From Verrucomicrobiota bacterium (GTDB taxonomy: Bacteria; Verrucomicrobiota; Verrucomicrobiia; Limisphaerales; CAIMTB01), in contig CAUJJW010000101.1 in the NCBI GenBank assembly GCA_963205105.1, forward strand, positions 1-62,241: a DNA stretch of 62,241 nucleotides. The letters are read 5' to 3'. Made by a program: the position numbers and the translations under genes. Below, in pieces: positions 57,896-62,241 of this stretch (positions are counted from its first letter, which is position 1; the number at the start of each line of letters is the position of its first letter). A model generated the notes under the pieces. It saw only the letters and a list, made by a program, of their open reading frames with translations, made no database searches and was not told the origin of the DNA.

Positions 57896-58846
57896 ATGAA
57901 ACGCTGTATTCCTGGCATGCGCGGCGGCCCCTTCTGGGCTGCGATCCTTCTGGCGGGGCACTTGTTGCAGGCGCAAACGCCGACGCCGATTTCCGAGGTT
58001 CTTGCCCTGTTGGATTCGGAGTCGGGCAAGCCGAAGGAGCCGGGTCGTGAACTGACGATCCGAGGCGTGGTGGGAGCGCGGTTGGTGTTGCCGGATTCCC
58101 GGGCCATTGCCCTGGTGTTGCAAGCGGGGGAACCCGCCGTGCAGGTGTTTGCCGCCTCGGCCGCCACGCTGGCGGACCTTATGCCCCGCAACGAGGTGAC
58201 TCTCTCAGGCAAGTTGGCCGTGGGACCGCTCGGCGCCGGTCTGGAACTGAAGCCCGGTTCGATCAGCGTCAACGCAACGAACAAGCCGTTCGGCGCTTCC
58301 GAACCACGCGGCGCGGATTTTCTGAAGGACGCATCGTCTCTGGCGGGACGGTACGTACAGCTGACCAATGTGACCTTTGTCGACGCCAAGTTGGATGCCT
58401 CCGGCCTGGCGCGGGTGAAGTCTCCGGAGGGTGTTGAGGCGATGCTTCGGGTCGGCAAGGCCTCGGCAGGACGCGAGGTTCCCCCGGGTGCGCAGGATGT
58501 CTTTGGCATGCCGCTCAAGACACCGGAGGGCTGGCAATTGGTGGCGGCGCGGTTTCTGACGGTGGAGCGCAAGGAATTGATGGCCTTGGCGACCAAGCAC
58601 ACCTGCATCACCTGCCACAATCCGGACATGAAACTCATTGGACCCGCCTACCGGGATGTGGCGGCGAAGTACCGGGATGATCCGGAGGCCACGGCGAAGG
58701 TCGTCGCCCAGATGCGCACGGGTGGCAGCGGAAAATGGGGGCCGATTCCGATGCTGGCGTTCGAAGGCAAAGTGCCCCCCAACGAAATGCAGCGATTGGC
58801 CTCCTGGATCCTCGGGTACCGCTGGGACTCCGTGCTCGCCGACTGA
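57896..58846 (+). CDS. Exported monoheme cytochrome c with N-terminal OB-like domains
   Basis: 316 residues from the ATG at 57896 (MKRCIPGMRGGPFWAAILLA), with a signal peptide ending near LLQAQ. Residues about 30-225 look like two OB-fold-type beta domains (RELTIRGVVGARLVLPDSRA, NEVTLSGKLAVGPLGAGLEL, AGRYVQLTNVTFVDAKLDAS). The C-terminal 80 residues are a class I cytochrome c of the c551/c552 kind: the KHTCITCHNPDMKLIGPAYR heme site, DVAAKYRDDPEATAKVVAQM, then KWGPIPMLAFEGKVPPNEMQ with the Met ligand, and RLASWIL. It is probably a periplasmic electron carrier fused to a binding module, and a plausible shuttle between the inner membrane and the multiheme proteins. Confidence 0.88.
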   Translation: MKRCIPGMRGGPFWAAILLAGHLLQAQTPTPISEVLALLDSESGKPKEPGRELTIRGVVGARLVLPDSRAIALVLQAGEPAVQVFAASAATLADLMPRNEVTLSGKLAVGPLGAGLELKPGSISVNATNKPFGASEPRGADFLKDASSLAGRYVQLTNVTFVDAKLDASGLARVKSPEGVEAMLRVGKASAGREVPPGAQDVFGMPLKTPEGWQLVAARFLTVERKELMALATKHTCITCHNPDMKLIGPAYRDVAAKYRDDPEATAKVVAQMRTGGSGKWGPIPMLAFEGKVPPNEMQRLASWILGYRWDSVLAD

Positions 58847-58872
58847 CGGGTTCAAGCCAACCCCGCAGGCCC

Positions 58873-58889
58873 TGCGGCAATTTGCCGCA
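58873..58889. terminator. TGCGGCAA-t-TTGCCGCA palindrome after the cytochrome gene
   Basis: 8-bp arms around a single base, 27 bases past the cytochrome stop and followed by ccccg. The same core is seen after regA, suggesting a repeated extragenic palindrome with terminator function. Confidence 0.5.
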
Positions 58890-58986
58890 CCCCGCCGCGC
58901 TCTGGGACCCGCTAGGTTCAAGGCCGATTCGAGGCGGACATGGGGCAGGAGGGTCGTGCCGCGGGTGAATCGCACGTTCACGTCAC

Positions 58987-61587
58987 ATGTCATCCCCTTG
59001 GATCAGCACTGTCGCCGCGCTTTGGCTCGGAATGCTGGCGGTGGGTCTTCCCACGGTCGGCATGGGTCTTGTCCATTTTGAAGCCCGACAAACGCATCCC
59101 CTGGAGCGCGGACTCGATGGCGCGACTCTTCTGGCTTTGAACTCGGATGAAGGACGGCTTGCCGTGTTGCGTTGCGACGGCGACGCCCTGGATCGGCCTT
59201 GGCTGATATCCGAAATCCCCGTGGGCTTGGGGCCGGTGTCGGTGCGCGCGCGGACTGCGGATGAGGTTTGGGTGGTCAACGAGGTGTCCGATTCGCTCTC
59301 CATCGTTTCGGTGAGCCGGGGGCTGGTCGTGGCCACGCTTCCCTGCCCGGATGAGCCGGCGGACGTGGTGTTCGTGTCGGGGCGCGCCTATGTCAGTTGC
59401 GCGGGCAATCGTCTGCTTCGGGTTTTCGACGCTGAATCCAGGGTCGAGTTGGTTGCGATCCCGCTTGCCGGACATTCACCTCGCGCGCTGGCGGTGGATC
59501 CGGCGAGTGCGAGGGTGGTTGTGGCGTTCCTGCATTCTGGGAATGGCACCACCGTGCTCCCGTCGAGCGTCGCGCCGGCGCCCGAGACGCCGTGGAACCC
59601 GACCCTGCCGGCGGCACCGGCCACAGCGCTCGTCGTGGACACATCGGATCCCCGGATCCCCTACCATGTGCTCGACCACGATCTCGCTGTGATTTCCACC
59701 GGGAATCCGGGGCACGTCGATTACTTCACGGGGATTGGCACCTCGTTGTTCACCGTCGCCGCGCGTCCGGGAACCGCCGAATGGTGGGTTGGCAACACCG
59801 AGGCGAACAATCGGACACGGTACGAACCCAATCTCAAGGGGCGATTCGCCATCCATCGACTGACCCGCCTGCAGTGGGCGACCGGGGAGCGAACCTTCCT
59901 CGACCTGAGTCCTTTCGATGAACAAGGCCGACCGACCCAGCCGGGAGGGGAGGAACGATCCGTCGCCCAGCCCATGAGCCTGGCCTTTTCGGCGGATGGT
60001 GCCGACGTGTGGGTTGCCGGTTTCGCTTCCGATCGCGTGGTCCGGATCTCCGCAGCGGACGGTGCCGTGCAGAGCCTTGTGGATCTGCGGCCACCGGGAA
60101 GTGGCAGGCCCTCCATGCGTGGTCCCCGGGGGTTGGTCTGGGACGAGAGGGCGGAACGCCTGTACGTCTACAACAAGCTCTCCGCCACCCTCAGCGTGGT
60201 GGACACCCAGCGGGCCAGCCTGCTGGCCGAAGTGCGGATGGCGAGTGTCGATGTCTTCTCCCCCAGCGCGCGCGCGGGACGCGAGTTGCTCTTCGACGCC
60301 CGACTGTCCGGAAACGGCGCCATGTCGTGTGGCACCTGTCATATCGACGCGGACCTCGATGGCCTGGCTTGGGATCTTGGCGATCCGTCAGGAGCGATGA
60401 CCAACGTGCCGGGCGCGAATCTCGCAGTCCATGATCCCACTCTGCGCGATCGCGCCATGCACCCGATGAAGGGGCCGATGGTGACGCAGAGTCTGCGAGG
60501 ATTGGAACCTGGGCAGCGGCTCCATTGGCGCGGAGATCGTGCCACACTCCAGGACTTCAATCCGACGTTCCGCGACTTGTTGGGTGGACCTCTCCGTGAG
60601 GCGGCCGAGATCGAGGCGCTTGGGGACTACCTGGGAGGGCTCAAGCACCATCCCAATCCCAACCGGCTTCCGGACAATTCACTTCCGGAGTCCTTCGCCG
60701 GAGGCAACGCGGTCCGGGGCGAGCGATTGTTTGCCGCACATCTCCATCACTGTGCCGTCTGTCACGTGCTGCCCGCGGGCACTGATCAGAACATTGATGA
60801 CCCGCGCAACCTCCGTCTCCTGCTGCCCCTGAAGAATCCCGCGTTGCGCACCACCTACCAGCGGGCCTTGTTGGATACCCGCCCGGGCGCCACCAACTGG
60901 ACAGGATTCGGTCTGCTCCATGACGGCACAGGAGGCCTGCAAGCTCTTCCGACCGTCCACTTCTACGATCTGGACGCGTTGTCCGGCACGCAGTTCGCCG
61001 ACGTCGCCTCCTACGTACTTTGCTTCGATTCCGGCACGGCACCGGTTGTCGGGCGCGCTGTCACCCTCACCGAAGCGGACCGGGGCTCCGTTTCAGCCAT
61101 TCAACAAATCGAACTGCTCGAGAGTCAGGCAGCGAAGGCGGACACCTGCGACTTAATCGGGCGCGGACGCTTGGGAGGGACTTTCGTGAACCTGCGTTTC
61201 GATCCTCGGGAGGCGCGTTACGGGGCCGAGACATCCGGACCGTTGTGGAGCCGCGCGGAACTTCTGTCGATGCTGGTCCCAGGCGACGCTTGGACGCTCA
61301 TCGCGACCCCTCCTGGCAACGGTCTGCGCTTGAGTGTGGATCGCGACAACGACGCGGTGCCCGACCACCTTGAATCCGGACCTCAGCTGGAGATCCGGCA
61401 TGGGCCCTCCGGTTGGGTGGTTCGGTGGCCAAAGAATTCCCCTGGCTGGCTCCTGGAAGCGGCTCGTGACCTTCACGGGTCTTGGAGAATCGTGACCGAC
61501 GGTGGCGCCTCTTCCGAGGGTTTCGGGGAGTTCCCCGTGGGGTCTGTCACTTCCGCCGGCTTCTTCCGCCTGCGCCGCACTTGGTAA
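58987..61587 (+). CDS. Secreted beta-propeller/di-heme cytochrome (MauG/CCP-like)
   Basis: 866 residues from the ATG at 58987. A hydrophobic leader is followed by a YncE-like propeller (about 35-430: EVWVVNEVSDSLSIVSVSRG, RPGTAEWWVGNTEANNRTRY, DVWVAGFASDRVVRISAADG, ERLYVYNKLSATLSVVDTQR). The cytochrome half starts at SPSARAGRELLFDARLSGNG with CGTCH at about 448. A second heme site, CAVCH, lies at about 590 (GERLFAAHLHHCAVCHVLPA). The RGxxLFxxxLSGN...CxxCH layout is that of the MauG/di-heme peroxidase superfamily. The C-terminus ends GFFRLRRTW. It may oxidise a substrate, detoxify peroxide or move electrons outside the membrane. It belongs to the redox island by content and position. Confidence 0.88.
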   Translation: MSSPWISTVAALWLGMLAVGLPTVGMGLVHFEARQTHPLERGLDGATLLALNSDEGRLAVLRCDGDALDRPWLISEIPVGLGPVSVRARTADEVWVVNEVSDSLSIVSVSRGLVVATLPCPDEPADVVFVSGRAYVSCAGNRLLRVFDAESRVELVAIPLAGHSPRALAVDPASARVVVAFLHSGNGTTVLPSSVAPAPETPWNPTLPAAPATALVVDTSDPRIPYHVLDHDLAVISTGNPGHVDYFTGIGTSLFTVAARPGTAEWWVGNTEANNRTRYEPNLKGRFAIHRLTRLQWATGERTFLDLSPFDEQGRPTQPGGEERSVAQPMSLAFSADGADVWVAGFASDRVVRISAADGAVQSLVDLRPPGSGRPSMRGPRGLVWDERAERLYVYNKLSATLSVVDTQRASLLAEVRMASVDVFSPSARAGRELLFDARLSGNGAMSCGTCHIDADLDGLAWDLGDPSGAMTNVPGANLAVHDPTLRDRAMHPMKGPMVTQSLRGLEPGQRLHWRGDRATLQDFNPTFRDLLGGPLREAAEIEALGDYLGGLKHHPNPNRLPDNSLPESFAGGNAVRGERLFAAHLHHCAVCHVLPAGTDQNIDDPRNLRLLLPLKNPALRTTYQRALLDTRPGATNWTGFGLLHDGTGGLQALPTVHFYDLDALSGTQFADVASYVLCFDSGTAPVVGRAVTLTEADRGSVSAIQQIELLESQAAKADTCDLIGRGRLGGTFVNLRFDPREARYGAETSGPLWSRAELLSMLVPGDAWTLIATPPGNGLRLSVDRDNDAVPDHLESGPQLEIRHGPSGWVVRWPKNSPGWLLEAARDLHGSWRIVTDGGASSEGFGEFPVGSVTSAGFFRLRRTW

Positions 61588-61623
61588 GCCATTCACTCCC
61601 TTTCTCAGACACAACGAACATCC

Positions 61624-62241
61624 ATGAAGCATTCGATTCGAACCATTGCCTGGGCAATGCTCCTTCACAGTTGCGGTTTCGGTTCCGCTCAAGCCGCGGG
61701 CCTGGAACCGATCGCTCCAACCGACATCGGCATTCCCTACGGCTGGAAGGCGGTGCTGGACAGTGCGTCGAGCGTGACGACGACGCCGGATCACGTGGGA
61801 GCCTGGAGCTGGGACGAGGACAACTTCCCAGCCACGGCGAAAGGTTGGACGCACACCTCGAAATGGGTGCAGCTGCAATTGACGGAACCGGCGTCGCTGA
61901 CGGTGACCCTGGAGAAACTGGCCGGCGTGCCATGGCCGTCGCCGGAGGCGCCGACACGGCTGGCGGAGACGAACCTGTACCCGTCGTTCACCCTCTATCG
62001 GGGGTGGGACACGGACAGCGGGACGCTGACGAACGCCGATGGGACGACGCTGGATCAGGACCACACGTTCAACAACCGTGGGAACATCGCATGGGCGGAG
62101 GACGTGACGTACCTGGACCACGCTGAGAACTCGACGGCGCATGAACTGAGTCGGACCTGGGTGCTGGGGGCGGGCCAGTACACGATCAACCTGGGCGGCA
62201 ACTCACCCGCGACCCTGGCGGAAGGCCGGCAGGGCTATCGG
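61624..62241 (+). CDS. Exported protein of CTERM-associated type (partial, 3' end cut)
   Basis: Open from the ATG at 61624 to the window edge, 206 codons. A signal peptide (MKHSIRTIAWAMLLHSCGFG, ending near AQAAG) is followed by a beta-rich domain: WKAVLDSASSVTTTPDHVGA, TSKWVQLQLTEPASLTVTLE, YPSFTLYRGWDTDSGT, HTFNNRGNIAWAEDVTYLDH and RTWVLGAGQYTINLGGN, then GRQGYR. I recall this pattern (FTLYxGW...FNNxGNIxWA...LGAGQYxxxxGGN) from PEP/VPDSG-CTERM proteins, so an anchoring tail is expected beyond the edge. It starts 37 bases after the di-heme cytochrome stop on the same strand and may be co-transcribed. Confidence 0.75.
   Translation, partial: MKHSIRTIAWAMLLHSCGFGSAQAAGLEPIAPTDIGIPYGWKAVLDSASSVTTTPDHVGAWSWDEDNFPATAKGWTHTSKWVQLQLTEPASLTVTLEKLAGVPWPSPEAPTRLAETNLYPSFTLYRGWDTDSGTLTNADGTTLDQDHTFNNRGNIAWAEDVTYLDHAENSTAHELSRTWVLGAGQYTINLGGNSPATLAEGRQGYR

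Noticed and set aside
57133..58638. 501-residue minus-strand open frame
   Set aside because: Antisense to the small membrane protein and the monoheme cytochrome. The sense strand has a signal peptide and a CXXCH site.

Overview
The window looks like a piece of a high-GC Verrucomicrobiota chromosome. The supporting traits are typical of that phylum. They include a Tat-exported Gfo/Idh/MocA oxidoreductase, DUF1080 proteins, a VPDSG/VPDAG-type CTERM tail, ECF sigma factors paired with Ser/Thr kinases or fused to HEAT repeats, DUF4832, GH28-like and GH43 enzymes, delta-60-repeat proteins, and giant secreted proteins ending in 'FYR(V/L)' tails. The assignment is inferred from gene content. No rRNA, tRNA or CRISPR array was seen.

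Left part (1-11 kb): a complete IS1182-like insertion sequence with 17-bp terminal inverted repeats is followed by an ECF sigma factor fused to a membrane segment and HEAT repeats. Next comes a gene graveyard (about 4.0-5.2 kb) made of phage structural-gene pieces, the first 45 codons of a four-helix-bundle gene and the tail of a DUF1080 gene. Then come an ECF42-type sigma factor with two YCII proteins (one exported) and a small HTH protein, and an ECF sigma/Ser-Thr kinase-LRR pair joined by an ATGA overlap.

Middle (11-41 kb): a 2884-residue S8 peptidase-like protein has Glu where the catalytic Asp is expected and carries a 488-bp internal duplication. A fragment of a phage terminase lies upstream of it. 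Then follow a Gfo/Idh/MocA oxidoreductase, DUF1428 and DUF1801 genes, two lineage-type hypotheticals, a minus-strand DUF1080-ECF sigma-DUF1398 run, a cupin, a metallo-beta-lactamase-fold protein, an amidohydrolase, a delta-60-repeat protein, a DUF2975/HTH pair, a glycan-oriented group (beta-helix GH28-like, DUF4832, GH43) and an Old Yellow Enzyme.

Right part (41-62 kb): a 2814-residue protein alternates beta-propeller-like stretches with DUF11 and Calx-beta domains, and an aldehyde dehydrogenase follows. The remainder is a redox island. It holds a decaheme cytochrome with the four-domain order of outer-surface MtrC/OmcA cytochromes, a small CxxC membrane protein, a RegB/RegA redox two-component system, a small proline-rich membrane protein, a monoheme cytochrome c fusion, a beta-propeller/di-heme cytochrome, and the start of another exported protein cut by the window edge. 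The kinase keeps the RegB quinone-site motif and the redox cysteine. My inference is that RegBA senses quinone or redox state and controls these exported cytochromes. No MtrA/MtrB conduit is visible here, so the electron route across the outer membrane is unknown.
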